Shown piece after piece: positions 55,712-64,000 of a DNA stretch of 64,000 bases. This DNA comes from Helcococcus kunzii ATCC 51366. Lineage in GTDB: Bacteria; Bacillota; Clostridia; Tissierellales; Peptoniphilaceae. Position 1 is the first letter of the stretch. Each line of letters begins with the position of its first letter. The position numbers and the translations under genes were made by a program. Where the stretch lies: positions 1,751,760 through 1,815,759 of the forward strand of contig NZ_JH601088.1 in assembly GCF_000245755.1 (NCBI RefSeq), in the 5' to 3' direction. The notes under the pieces are model-generated. The model saw only the letters and a list, made by a program, of their open reading frames with translations, had not been told where the DNA came from and did not search any database.

Positions 55712-56440
55712 TTATTCTAAAACTTTTGAAAGAAATTCCTTCGTTCTCGCTTCCTTAGGATTTTCAAAAATTTCTTTAGGAATGCCGACTTCTGTAATCC
55801 TGCCATCACTCATAAATACAACTCTATCGGATATTTGCTTTGCAAAATTCATTTCATGCGTTACTAAAACCATTGTCATCCCACTAACTGCAAGATCTTT
55901 CATAACGTCCAAAACTTCTTTTACCATTTCTGGATCTAAAGCAGATGTAACCTCGTCAAATAGCATGATTTCAGGTTCCATAGCAAGCGCCCTAGCAATT
56001 GCTATTCTTTGTTTTTGCCCTCCTGAAAGTTTATTTGGATAAACATCGATTTTATCTTCCAAACCTAGGATTTTTAATAGTTCTTTCGCCTTTTCTTCCG
56101 CGGAATGCTTATCATATTTTCCCGTAAGTGCTGGAGCTAAAGTAATATTTTCTTTTACTGTCATATGAGGAAATAGATTAAATTGTTGAAATACCATTCC
56201 AAGCTTTTGTCTAATCATATTTAATTGTTTTTCATTTTTAGTTATCTTCTCGTCTTTAAAATATATGCTCCCCTCATCTGGTATTTCCAACATGTTTATA
56301 CATCTAAGGAATGTTGACTTACCTGAACCAGAAGGACCAATAATAGAGATAACTTCACCTTTTTCAATTTCAAAATTAATGTCTTTCAAAATCTGTTTAT
56401 TATTAAAACTCTTTCCCAAATTTTCAATCTTAATTATCAT
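55712..56440 (-). CDS. Polar amino-acid ABC transporter ATPase (GlnQ-like)
   Basis: The 242-residue ATPase has Walker [17 protein letters not shown]-loop [14 protein letters not shown], signature [17 protein letters not shown], Walker [15 protein letters not shown] and H-loop VLVTHEM. It overlaps the fused binding-protein/permease gene by 11 nt and powers that transporter. Confidence 0.97.
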   Translation of the reverse strand: MIIKIENLGKSFNNKQILKDINFEIEKGEVISIIGPSGSGKSTFLRCINMLEIPDEGSIYFKDEKITKNEKQLNMIRQKLGMVFQQFNLFPHMTVKENITLAPALTGKYDKHSAEEKAKELLKILGLEDKIDVYPNKLSGGQKQRIAIARALAMEPEIMLFDEVTSALDPEMVKEVLDVMKDLAVSGMTMVLVTHEMNFAKQISDRVVFMSDGRITEVGIPKEIFENPKEARTKEFLSKVLE

Positions 56441-57860
56441 AATTTAACTTTCCTTCCATTAATTTCATTAATCTTGTCAATGTAAATGTTAATACAAAGT
56501 AAATAATTGAAACTATCATTAATGGCTTCATAGCCTCAAAGGTCAAACTTTGAATCTTTGTTGTTTGAAACATCAATTCACCAACACCAATTGTAGAAGC
56601 GATAGATGTTTCTTTAATTAAGGTTACAAATTCATTTCCTAATGCAGGCAAAATATTCTTAAACGCTTGTGGCAAAATTATCTTCTTCATTGTTTGATTT
56701 TCAGATAGCCCCAAACTTCTACCCGCTTCCATTTGTCCTTTTGAAATGGATTCAATACCAGATCTAATAATCTCGGACACATAAGCTGCAGAGTTGATAG
56801 ACACCGCTATAATTGAAGATGTGAATGCAGAAGTCTTCGCACCTAACACATCCAGTCCAAAATATACAATCAAGATTTGAAGCATCATTGGAGTTCCACG
56901 GACAATTTCAACAAAAGCTCCAATAATAAAAGAAATCACCGGAATATGTTTCATCCTAATCAATATAAAGACCATTCCTAACACAAATCCAATAAGTAGT
57001 GAAACCAATGAAAGCAAGAGTGTAGTTTCAATCCCTTTAACAAAAAGTCCATAATGATTTGGTTGCTCTGCATCATTCATCAATTTATTTGAATCAATCA
57101 CCCATTCATCAACTAAATTCTTTTCCTTTATCTCCTTGATTACCTTATTAACTTCTTGTGTCAATTCCTTAGCATCTTCCCTCATCGCCACAGCTGAACC
57201 TTGAGAATCATCCTTCACTTCAACATCTTTAACAACTGTCAAATCAGAATTAGACAATACATATGAATCCGCAACTGGCTTTTCCATCAATATCGCATCA
57301 ATCTTACCTGACTTCAACTCCAGTAGTAAAGTTGTCACAACCGGCAATCCTTTAGTCTTAATATCCTTAATTCCCTTAGCCAATTCCTCCTGAACAGATC
57401 CTAATTGAACACCAATAGTCTTTCCTTCAAAATCTTTCAGAGTTTTATACTTCCCTTCATCCCCTTTTCTTATAATAAAACCATGTGTTGAATTGTAGTA
57501 AACATCTGAAAAACTCGCCTTTCTCTCAGGTGATGGAGACATCGCCGCAATAACCATGTCAAATGTCCCCGTCTCCAAACCAACAAGTAATGATTCAAAC
57601 TTTACATCCTGTATCTCTAGCTCTACACCCCACTTTTCAGCAATATATCTTGCCATCTCCATATCAATACCTACATATTCTGTCTTACCACCTTTATTAG
57701 TGATAAACTCATATGGAGGATAATCAGCAGAAGTACCAACTACCAATTTATCTTTATTGTTTAATAACTTTTTCACTTCTTCATTGCCAGATTTATTCCC
57801 ACTACAGGCCGTCAATAGCAGAATAAAAACTGTTAATATTGCAAATACCTTCTTTTTCAT
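56430..57860 (-). CDS. Fused amino-acid-binding protein and ABC permease
   Basis: Residues 1-20 are a lipoprotein signal (LLLTACSGN). Residues about 35-260 form a family-3 solute-binding domain ([40 protein letters not shown]). From about 275 a permease domain follows with the [19 protein letters not shown] and [23 protein letters not shown] loops. Such fusions occur in Gram-positive bacteria. The T-box leader at 58497 reads best as aspartate-specific, so aspartate/asparagine or glutamate is the likely cargo. Confidence 0.93.
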   Translation of the reverse strand: MKKKVFAILTVFILLLTACSGNKSGNEEVKKLLNNKDKLVVGTSADYPPYEFITNKGGKTEYVGIDMEMARYIAEKWGVELEIQDVKFESLLVGLETGTFDMVIAAMSPSPERKASFSDVYYNSTHGFIIRKGDEGKYKTLKDFEGKTIGVQLGSVQEELAKGIKDIKTKGLPVVTTLLLELKSGKIDAILMEKPVADSYVLSNSDLTVVKDVEVKDDSQGSAVAMREDAKELTQEVNKVIKEIKEKNLVDEWVIDSNKLMNDAEQPNHYGLFVKGIETTLLLSLVSLLIGFVLGMVFILIRMKHIPVISFIIGAFVEIVRGTPMMLQILIVYFGLDVLGAKTSAFTSSIIAVSINSAAYVSEIIRSGIESISKGQMEAGRSLGLSENQTMKKIILPQAFKNILPALGNEFVTLIKETSIASTIGVGELMFQTTKIQSLTFEAMKPLMIVSIIYFVLTFTLTRLMKLMEGKLNYDN

Positions 57861-57955
57861 TTCCTCTCCTTCTGTATATTTCTCAAAGTGTTAACTTTTT
57901 TATATGAAATCAATTTTTAAGTAATAAATTTCAGTAAAATTTTTGATTTTTTATT

Positions 57956-58250
57956 TTATACTGTCACTCCATTTTAAAGTTCAGCTTATTTTTCATTTTC
58001 TAAATTTATACTGAGCATTTTCTCCATTTCTTCAGCATAATGTACAACTATTGCTTTTTATACTGTTTTTTAGGAATGTCTAACATTCTTTTTTCAGTTT
58101 ATTTCTTATAAATACCAAATTATACTGTCTTTTGAAGAATTTTCCTCAGTATAAATTTGATATTTTAATTTTATACTGTCTTTAAATTTTTCCATTCAGC
58201 TTAATTTTCAATTCCTAGGATTTATACTGATTTTGCTTAGTCGTTTAAGT
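57956..58250. repeat. Hairpin array 3 (TTATACTG / CAGTATAA units)
   Basis: Six units beginning TTATACTG at 57956, 58006, 58058, 58120, 58171 and 58222: steps 50, 52, 62, 51, 51. Right arms vary from perfect (CAGTATAA, unit 4) to degenerate (CAGCTTA). Unit 6 loses its right arm where the GC-richer element at 58250 begins. Confidence 0.8.
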
Positions 58251-58495
58251 AGGTCTCATGCCAGGCTCTCCCAAATCTTTGATTTGGTGAAAGCTACGGC
58301 AAGTACTTTAGCCGTCAGCTAATCTTCGATTAGCTGAGAGGCTTCTTTACTTTATTATCGTATGTTACGTCATTTTCCGCCTGCTTACATCAATTCAAAG
58401 CTCCCTACTCGGTCGCTTTTCATTGTGTAGCAATGCGTTTGACCTACCTAAGGCTCCAGCGATTTTTCAAATCGCTGGGTGCCTGGTTAGGTCAT
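58250..58495. mobile_element. Candidate small non-autonomous element with subterminal hairpins
   Basis: A GC-richer stretch with several perfect hairpins: CCAAATC/GATTTGG, CAGCTAATC/GATTAGCTG and, at 58439-58494, TGACCTA/TAGGTCA outside GGC/GCC and CAGCGATTT/AAATCGCTG. No open frame. The hairpin-rich, transposase-free design resembles miniature IS200/IS605-type elements. It separates the T-box terminator from hairpin array 3. Confidence 0.4.
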
Positions 58496-58496
58496 A

Positions 58497-58780
58497 AAAA
58501 AAAAGTAATTCATCTTACAAGAAGACGAATTACTTTCCGCGGTACCACTTCAATAATCACAATACGATTGTGATCTCTCTTAATATAACGCCATTTAGCG
58601 AAGTAGGATACTCGAATGTTTTCTTTGTCCTACTCATCTCAACAACTCTCTTCGCTATAAGTCTGTTTGCTGCCTCTCACCATCTGCAACTCTCTGTATA
58701 ACATTGTTATAGTTACTCTTTGTTTCAAAGATTTTGTTTTTTCCATTAATTGGGTATATTTTATTGTCACAATAAATTTA
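58497..58780 (-). promoter_or_regulatory. T-box leader, probable aspartate specifier
   Basis: Minus strand: Stem I with AGAGAG and GATGGTGAGAGGC, the conserved AAGTGGTACCGCGG (58537-58550), and a terminator (AAGTAATTCGTC.../GATGAATTACTT, 58503-58535) with nine T. The lower Stem I pair is CTATAA/TTATAG, and directly before it AACA-GAC aligns with AACA-TAC of the tyrS T-box, giving GAC (Asp). Uncharged tRNA would allow read-through to the ABC transporter. Confidence 0.88.
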
Positions 58781-58786
58781 GTACTT

Positions 58787-58815
58787 ATTCTATAAAAAAT
58801 AGAATGATTTGTCAA
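58787..58815 (-). promoter_or_regulatory. Promoter of the T-box leader
   Basis: Minus strand TTGACA (58810-58815), 17 bp, TAGAAT (58787-58792). ATTCTAT/ATAGAAT also form a small hairpin that may end the upstream CapA transcript. Confidence 0.75.
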
Positions 58816-58821
58816 AATTTT

Positions 58822-60084
58822 TTATTCTACAGTTTTACTTAAAACATCTAGGGTCATTCGATTAGCTTTTTCCATTCTTTCTAATTCTTCACTTAACGCT
58901 TCATCGGATTTTGGACCACCATTGATAAAATCTGAAATTAGATAAACTCTTGTACGTTTACCGTATTCATCAGGTCTGTTCATTGTCCAAATTGGATGAT
59001 CTATTAGTTCGACAAATTCTACTTTATTGTCTCTGCTAGATTTTCTAATTTTAACTTCAACGGCTAGACCTTGTTCTGTTCTCCAATCACCTAATGAATT
59101 GTAGTTTTGGTTAGAAAAGACATTTCCTAAAGCGTAGTAAATGTGACCGATTCTTCCATCTGATGTTACATATTTTTCTTTTGGTTGTACGACATGAGGA
59201 TGATTTCCAATGACTAGGTCTGCTCCCCATTCAATCATGTTTCTGGCCAATTTTATTTGATCTTGTCTTGGGTATGATTCGTATTCGTTTCCCCAGTGAG
59301 GGTAGACAAAGACAAATTCAGCACCTTCGGCTCTGATGTTTTCAATATCTTTTTTGATTTCTTCTGGAACAAGCATATTGATTTTTGCTTTTTGTTCTTC
59401 CGTTTTGACTATGGATTCAAAACCATTTAGCTGTTCGGCGTAGGAAAGCATTCCGACTTTTATGCCATTTACATCCATTATTAGATATGGTTCGGAGCTG
59501 TCCTTTTGTGTGCCTGTGTGTTTGATCCCATATTGGTCAAGATAGTCAATTGTGGAGTCTATTCCCTCAAATCTCGTGTCCATGCAATGATTGTTTGCTG
59601 TGCTTACCGCATCAACACCCGCATTTTTCAAAGCTTCAAAAATTGCAGGAGGAATGTTGAACGTTGGGTATGCTGATATTTCCCAATTTGGGTTTGATGT
59701 GAATTCATTGTTTAAGACGGTTAGGTCTGCATCACTCATGAAGTCTTTGATTAATTCAAAACCATAATTAAAGTCATATCCATTCCCACCAGCCATCGCC
59801 TTTGCATATCTAATTTCTGTTTTATGTGGAAATACATCTCCTAGAAGTTTCAATCTCGCTTCATGGATGACTTCTTCCTCAGTCTCTGTCTCTATTATTT
59901 CTTGTCTCGATTCCTCTTCTTTAATTGTTTCTTCGTCTGTTGTATCTATACTTTCTTTATCGGTTTCTATATTTGTTTCATATTTCGTATCTACTCCGAT
60001 TATCTCATTTCCTTCTTCAAAGATATAGCAACCTGATAATAGCAAAGCGAATAACAACATCATCACTATAAATCTCTTTTTCAT
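58822..60084 (-). CDS. CapA-family lipoprotein (metallophosphatase-like)
   Basis: CapA/PgsA proteins take part in poly-gamma-glutamate capsule formation; many lone members have unknown roles. Start 60084 has GGAG five bases upstream. A lipobox LLLSGC is followed by an acidic Glu/Thr-rich linker (to about residue 70) and the catalytic fold: LKLLGDVFPH, NNEFTSNP, STANNHCMDTRFEGID, FVYPHWGNEYE and IGNHPHVVQP. No other capsule synthesis genes (capB/C) are nearby, so the substrate stays open. Confidence 0.88.
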   Translation of the reverse strand: MKKRFIVMMLLFALLLSGCYIFEEGNEIIGVDTKYETNIETDKESIDTTDEETIKEEESRQEIIETETEEEVIHEARLKLLGDVFPHKTEIRYAKAMAGGNGYDFNYGFELIKDFMSDADLTVLNNEFTSNPNWEISAYPTFNIPPAIFEALKNAGVDAVSTANNHCMDTRFEGIDSTIDYLDQYGIKHTGTQKDSSEPYLIMDVNGIKVGMLSYAEQLNGFESIVKTEEQKAKINMLVPEEIKKDIENIRAEGAEFVFVYPHWGNEYESYPRQDQIKLARNMIEWGADLVIGNHPHVVQPKEKYVTSDGRIGHIYYALGNVFSNQNYNSLGDWRTEQGLAVEVKIRKSSRDNKVEFVELIDHPIWTMNRPDEYGKRTRVYLISDFINGGPKSDEALSEELERMEKANRMTLDVLSKTVE

Positions 60085-60189
60085 CTCTTCTCCTATCATC
60101 CGTAAATTATTGGACATATATATAAAATATACTACAAAATGAGGATAATGTCACATTTATATTTTCTAACTATTTACAAAATATTTTAC

Positions 60190-60248
60190 TTGACAGTTGA
60201 ATGGTTGTTCAATTATAATAAAATTAACATATGAATGAATGTTCAACT
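60190..60248 (+). promoter_or_regulatory. ArsR-regulated metal-efflux promoter
   Basis: TTGACA (60190-60195), 18 bp, TATAAT (60214-60219). TTGAATGGTTGTTCAA (60197-60212) lies in the spacer and ATGAATGAATGTTCAACT at 60231-60248; both have the TGAA-N6-TTCA pattern of ArsR/SmtB operators. Confidence 0.85.
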
Positions 60249-60294
60249 ATGACATTTCTAGATACATATATTCAAAATATTTAAGGAGCTTTTT

Positions 60295-60609
60295 ATGAAT
60301 GCTGAACAACAAATAGAAAAGAATATCATTGATAGTACATCTGAATTCTTTAAGATTCTTGCAGATAACACAAGACTACATATTATAAATTTATTACTAG
60401 ATAGAGAAATGTTTGTAAATGACATCGCTAATGCACTTAATATGACAAACTCATCTATATCGCATCAACTAAAAAAAATGAAAGATAACGATGTGGTAAA
60501 AAGTCGAAAAGACGGCAAGGAAGTGTATTACTCATTAAATGATGATCATGTCAAATCTATATTTTTAACTACAATTGATCATATTAAACATAGCCAAGAA
60601 GGTAAATAA
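60295..60609 (+). CDS. ArsR/SmtB-family metal-sensing repressor
   Basis: The 104-residue winged-helix protein (FFKILADNTRLHIINLLLDREMFVNDIANALNMTNSSISHQLKKMKDNDVV, wing SRKDGKEVYYSLND) ends with a helix containing DDHVKSIFLTTIDHIKHS. The Asp/His pattern fits the alpha-5 zinc site of CzrA-like sensors. Its stop overlaps the efflux gene's start by one base. Confidence 0.94.
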   Translation: MNAEQQIEKNIIDSTSEFFKILADNTRLHIINLLLDREMFVNDIANALNMTNSSISHQLKKMKDNDVVKSRKDGKEVYYSLNDDHVKSIFLTTIDHIKHSQEGK

Positions 60610-61520
60610 TGAAAACACAAAAAAATATTTTAATTGCATTTTTACTAAATTTGTCATTCTCAATTTTTGAATTTATCGGCGGGACTTTAACAGGTAGTGT
60701 TGCCATTGCATCAGATGCCATTCACGATTTGGGCGATGCTATGAGTATTGGTCTTGCTTATTTATTAGAAAGAAAAAGCAAGGAAAAACCTGATGAAAAC
60801 TATACTTACGGATATGCAAGATATTCCGTTTTAGGAAGTTTTATCACAACAATGATTTTGATTTTTGGATCTGTCTTCGTAATTTATAGCGCAATTAAAA
60901 GACTATTTTATCCAGAAGTAATAAACTATAACGGAATGATTATTTTTGCGATATTTGGGGTCATTGTGAACGTCGCTGCTGCATATGTTACAAGAGATAC
61001 AAGCTCATTAAACCAAAGAGCTGTAAATTTACATATGTTAGAAGACGTACTTGGATGGATTGTAGTTTTAATTGGTTCAATAGTAATGAAGTTTACTGAT
61101 TTTAGTGCAATTGACTCAATTCTTTCACTATTAGTTGCAAGCTACATTTTATATAACGCGATTGGAAATCTTAATTCCGTACTTAATCTATTTTTAGAAA
61201 AATCTCCGGACGATATTAAAATAGGTGAAATTAAATCACATTTATTGGCATTAGATGGAGTAAAAGATGTTCATCACATTCATTTTTGGAGTTTAGATGG
61301 AAATAACCACTTTATAACAATGCATGTAGTGACCTGTGTAGAAGGTGATATCATTAAGGAAAAAATTCGTGAGGAACTAAAAGAACTAGGCATCTGCCAT
61401 GCTACATTAGAACTTGAACTACCTGGAGAAAAATGTGAACATGATGAATGTGAATTAGAATTTGAAGTTGACACTCATCATCACCATCACCACCATCATG
61501 GACATTCACATACACATTAA
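60609..61520 (+). CDS. Cation diffusion facilitator (Zn/Co/Cd efflux)
   Basis: A 303-residue six-helix exporter. Metal site residues are seen in SDAIHDLGDAMSIGLA and HMLEDVLGW; a cytoplasmic ferredoxin-like domain follows (DGVKDVHHIHFWSLDGNNHFITMHV). The tail is strongly histidine-rich (eight His, then GHSHTH). It forms an operon with the ArsR sensor and exports zinc or similar metals. Confidence 0.95.
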   Translation: MKTQKNILIAFLLNLSFSIFEFIGGTLTGSVAIASDAIHDLGDAMSIGLAYLLERKSKEKPDENYTYGYARYSVLGSFITTMILIFGSVFVIYSAIKRLFYPEVINYNGMIIFAIFGVIVNVAAAYVTRDTSSLNQRAVNLHMLEDVLGWIVVLIGSIVMKFTDFSAIDSILSLLVASYILYNAIGNLNSVLNLFLEKSPDDIKIGEIKSHLLALDGVKDVHHIHFWSLDGNNHFITMHVVTCVEGDIIKEKIREELKELGICHATLELELPGEKCEHDECELEFEVDTHHHHHHHHGHSHTH

Positions 61521-61526
61521 AATAGC

Positions 61527-61573
61527 AATGGAGCTGTTGCATAATGAAATATTACGCAATGGCCCCATTTTTT
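61527..61573. terminator. Convergent terminator between CDF and fucosidase genes
   Basis: AATGGAGCTGTTGC pairs with GCAATGGCCCCATT (with G-U pairs), inner TAAT/ATTA, then seven T. It is the fifth member of the TTGC-stem terminator family. Confidence 0.88.
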
Positions 61574-62883
61574 TATTTCTTTAATTCAATCCTAATTACC
61601 GTATCCGCATCATTTACTTTATTTCTCGAATTCAAATCTTCTGCCAAATCAATGAAAGTAATATCATAGCTTTTGACAAATAAATTATTGGAAACATGTA
61701 ATTCAGAATAATCTCTTAATAAATCAACCCAATTAATTTTTTCCTTTTGAATTTCCACAAGTGGCAGTGGACCAATTGGCTGATCAAAAATGTGCGCATA
61801 TAAATATCTATCTGATTGAGTAAAATAGCCCCATTCCGGCTTATTAAATTCAGCAATGCCGCAGTTATATATCGACTCAGAATTATATTTCATCCATTCC
61901 CCAATCTCCTCCAATATTTTTATACTCTCTTGAGGAATGTTTCCCTTAGCATCTGGCCCAACATTCAACAGCATATTTCCGCCTTTGCTCACACATTCAA
62001 CCAGCTTTCTAATCAATCGCTTTGAAGTTTTAAATGAATGGTCATTTGCACTATATCCCCAATTATAGTTCATTGTCAGGCACATTTCCCAAGGAATAAA
62101 TTCCCCCTTCTTATTTGTTAGAGGCTTATACGGTAGGACTTGCTCAGGATTTAGAAAATCTCCAGCATATTCAGAAATTTCCTCTTCAATTAGAGATCCC
62201 ATTGATTCTCCAGAAGATTCCAATCTATTATCAATAATAATTTCAGGCTGATGCTTTCTCACCATCTCTATCAATTTTGATGCCTTCCATTTTTCACCAG
62301 ACATTTCATCATATGAAAAATCAAACCACATAATGTCAATCTTCCCATAATTTGTCACAATCTCTTCAATCTGATTAAACATATATTTAATATAATTATC
62401 AAAATTTATTTTTTCATCCCTAAAATTCACATTGCCACTCATTGGATGAAACGCATCATCATATTTTGGATAATCCTCATGATTCCAATCTAAAAGGCTA
62501 TAATACAAGCCCGCCTTCATATCTTCCTCTCTACAAGCATCCAAAAATTCCTTCACAATATCTCTTCCAAATTGCGTATTAGTAGACTTGAAATCAGTAT
62601 ACTTCGAATCAAATAGACAAAATCCATCATGATGCTTCGCCGTCAAAACAACATACTTCATCCCTGCTTGTTTCGCTAATCTCACCCATTTTCTTGCATC
62701 AAAATTTATCGGATTAAACATTTCAAAATATTTATAATACTTTTCCTTTTCAATCCTCTCTCTATTTTGCACCCATTCCCCTCTAGCTGGAATGGCATAC
62801 AATCCGAAATGGATAAACATCCCAAATCTTTCATTTCTGAACCATTCAGTCCTTTTCATTATATCTTCATACTTCTGTCCCAT
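61573..62883 (-). CDS. GH29 alpha-L-fucosidase
   Basis: GH29 enzymes release fucose from glycoproteins or glycans. The 436-residue protein has the family start WFRNERFGMFIHFGLYAIPARGEW, VVLTAKHHDGFCLFDSKYTDF and the nucleophile motif DIMWFDFSYD. A late LNVGPDAKGNIP block is also typical. There is no signal peptide, so it acts inside the cell on imported fucosides. It stands alone between a terminator and a repeat-rich leader. Confidence 0.93.
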   Translation of the reverse strand: MGQKYEDIMKRTEWFRNERFGMFIHFGLYAIPARGEWVQNRERIEKEKYYKYFEMFNPINFDARKWVRLAKQAGMKYVVLTAKHHDGFCLFDSKYTDFKSTNTQFGRDIVKEFLDACREEDMKAGLYYSLLDWNHEDYPKYDDAFHPMSGNVNFRDEKINFDNYIKYMFNQIEEIVTNYGKIDIMWFDFSYDEMSGEKWKASKLIEMVRKHQPEIIIDNRLESSGESMGSLIEEEISEYAGDFLNPEQVLPYKPLTNKKGEFIPWEMCLTMNYNWGYSANDHSFKTSKRLIRKLVECVSKGGNMLLNVGPDAKGNIPQESIKILEEIGEWMKYNSESIYNCGIAEFNKPEWGYFTQSDRYLYAHIFDQPIGPLPLVEIQKEKINWVDLLRDYSELHVSNNLFVKSYDITFIDLAEDLNSRNKVNDADTVIRIELKK

Positions 62884-63415
62884 GTCGCACCTCTTTATTT
62901 AGTAGTTGTTTATTTTGTAGTTAACTTCATTATAACGTAATGGGGATATTAATAAAGGGGAATGGAGTTGAAAGGTTGGAATTTTGAATGACCTCCTAAC
63001 CCCTGAACCGCATTTGAGGGAATAAATTATATTTTGTATGGTCCTAATATACCCCCCTACCGTATATTTTAGACCATGCTCAATTTTTTATGGTCCGTAT
63101 ATACCCCCACCCAGTATATTTGGGACCATAGAATTTCTCAGGATTCATTATTTTTGATTATTATACTTCCCTTTTTCCCCTCAACTCTATAAAACTACTC
63201 GCGATTCAATATGTTAGGGCAATAATATCTGTTAGCTTAATTTCCCTCAACTAAAAATATTCCAAATTAGGCCCCCGGCACATACGAGGGTATTATTGCT
63301 GTAAACCCTCAAACAAAAAAAAACCGATACACCCCCATTTGTAGCAGTCTTTTTTCAACAGTTCATTTTTACCTACTTGAGGTACCCCCAATGAACCTTT
63401 TTTATTAACTTTGGA
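62884..63415. repeat. Repeat-rich intergenic region with C-run hairpins (array 4)
   Basis: Two clear units: TATGGTC at 63037 and 63089 (52 bp apart), each closed by GACCATA and enclosing ATATAC/GTATAT around a CCCCC loop. Further hairpins include GCAATAATA (63219)/TATTATTGC (63291) and GTTCATT/AATGAAC (63360-63396); CCCCC runs recur at 63272, 63332 and 63385. No gene is visible. Confidence 0.55.
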
Positions 63416-64000
63416 CTATTTTCTTTCTTTTGATTTGTGGTTTATTGAAACAAATAGTAGGATAACTGAGATGCCACCAAGTGCAACAAATGTCCAAATT
63501 CCATTATCGCCTGTGTTTGGATTGTTTTTATTGTTGTTTATAGGAACAATTTCTTTATTTGTTTCTTTATCTGTTTCATTTTCCTTTGTTTCTTCAAAAT
63601 TTACTGTTTCTACTTCTTTTGGTGTTTCTAATTCTGTTTCTGTCTCAACTACGGTTTCTTCTTCCGTTTCTATATTTGTTTCGACTTCTGTTTCATTCAC
63701 AGTTTCTTCTTCTGTTTCTTTTTCTGTTTCATCTACAGCTTCTTCATGGTACAGCCAACCCAATTTCATTGCACGGGATTTTGCACCATCCATAAACCAG
63801 TATGTTGGTAGATAGTTATTAATTGCTTTTTTAGCTATTGCAAATCCTTCATTGTTTTCTGTCACATCAAAGTCTGCTGGAGCTTTATAATATGAAGTGT
63901 CTGGATGGGTTGTGCCATTAAAGGTAATTTTTGCTAAGGTATTATTTCTACCATTATCTGCATGTGCCCATAAAGCATTGGTTGGTTCGTTGTAGTCAAG
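63416..64000 (-). CDS. Sortase-type cell-wall-anchored surface protein (C-terminal part)
   Basis: The frame is open to the window edge (about 194 residues seen), so the start is missing. The visible N-terminal part is globular (ALWAHADNGRNNTLAKITF, then NYLPTYWFMDGAKSRAMKLGWLYHEEA). A stalk of about 55 residues rich in Glu and Thr (ETEEETVNETEVETNIE) follows, then NPNTGD, a hydrophobic helix (IWTFVALGGISVILLFVSI) and a basic tail. This is the sortase sorting-signal layout with NPNTG in place of LPXTG. Function of the protein is unknown. Confidence 0.85.
   Translation of the reverse strand, partial: LDYNEPTNALWAHADNGRNNTLAKITFNGTTHPDTSYYKAPADFDVTENNEGFAIAKKAINNYLPTYWFMDGAKSRAMKLGWLYHEEAVDETEKETEEETVNETEVETNIETEEETVVETETELETPKEVETVNFEETKENETDKETNKEIVPINNNKNNPNTGDNGIWTFVALGGISVILLFVSINHKSKERK

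Noticed and set aside
63411..63815. Plus-strand Ser/Val-rich frame
   Set aside because: It is the antisense of the Glu/Thr-rich stalk of the surface protein, which explains its repetitive composition.

Overview
The window comes from an AT-rich, low-GC Gram-positive anaerobe. Gene content and style fit a Peptoniphilaceae coccus, most likely Finegoldia magna or a close relative. This is an inference from a type II-A CRISPR locus, many PTS and glycosidase genes, Shine-Dalgarno-led genes and secreted host-directed proteins; I could not search a database.

Layout. 1-5.9 kb: type II-A CRISPR-Cas genes (csn2 cut by the window edge, cas2, cas1, cas9), with the tracrRNA on the opposite strand just upstream of cas9; no CRISPR array is in the window. 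6-8.3 kb: a flavoprotein lipoprotein gene interrupted by an in-frame TGA. 8.5-17.5 kb: an alpha-mannoside operon (mannose-6-P-isomerase-like fusion, ROK kinase, fructose-type PTS IIA/IIB/IIC, GH38 mannosidase), its divergent GntR regulator and a second manA. 17.6-23 kb: a mannose-family PTS operon with a ChbG-like deacetylase and a divergent PRD-type regulator. 23-28.2 kb: PPK2 kinase, DUF4238 and HAD genes, a SAM-I riboswitch controlling a small unknown protein, and a frameshifted membrane protein. 28.4-45 kb: an accessory and defence region with an AAA/DUF4143 ATPase, an ADP-ribosylglycohydrolase, AbiE toxin-antitoxin, a YjdI/GNAT pair, a RES-domain protein, an AAA-TOPRIM (OLD-like) nuclease, and one four-gene operon joining a type IIS restriction-modification system to a Hachiman-like HamAB pair. 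That operon lies between guaA and a short copy of the guaA 3' end 8.5 kb away, which suggests an island inserted at guaA. 45.7-48.2 kb: guaA (synthetase domain only) and guaB. 48.3-64 kb: secreted GH85 endoglycosidase, serpin, TetR/DUF2871 pair, T-box-controlled amino-acid ABC transporter, CapA lipoprotein, ArsR/CDF metal efflux, GH29 fucosidase and the C-terminal part of a sorted surface protein.

The most unusual signal is not a gene. Three intergenic regions (45.16-45.46, 51.99-52.41 and 57.96-58.25 kb) each hold a tandem array of short inverted-repeat units. Stem sequences differ between loci, but the spacing is shared: steps of about 50-53 bp with exactly one step of 62-63 bp, always the third step from the right-hand end. 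These spacings match five and six helical turns. A fourth, looser example lies at about 63.0-63.4 kb.

Functionally, the GH85, GH29 and GH38 glycosidases, the deacetylase, two PTS loci and two isomerases would fit harvesting of host N-glycans and mannosides. The serpin, the sorted surface protein and the CapA lipoprotein face outward. The 28-45 kb block plus Cas9 gives the cell several anti-phage layers.
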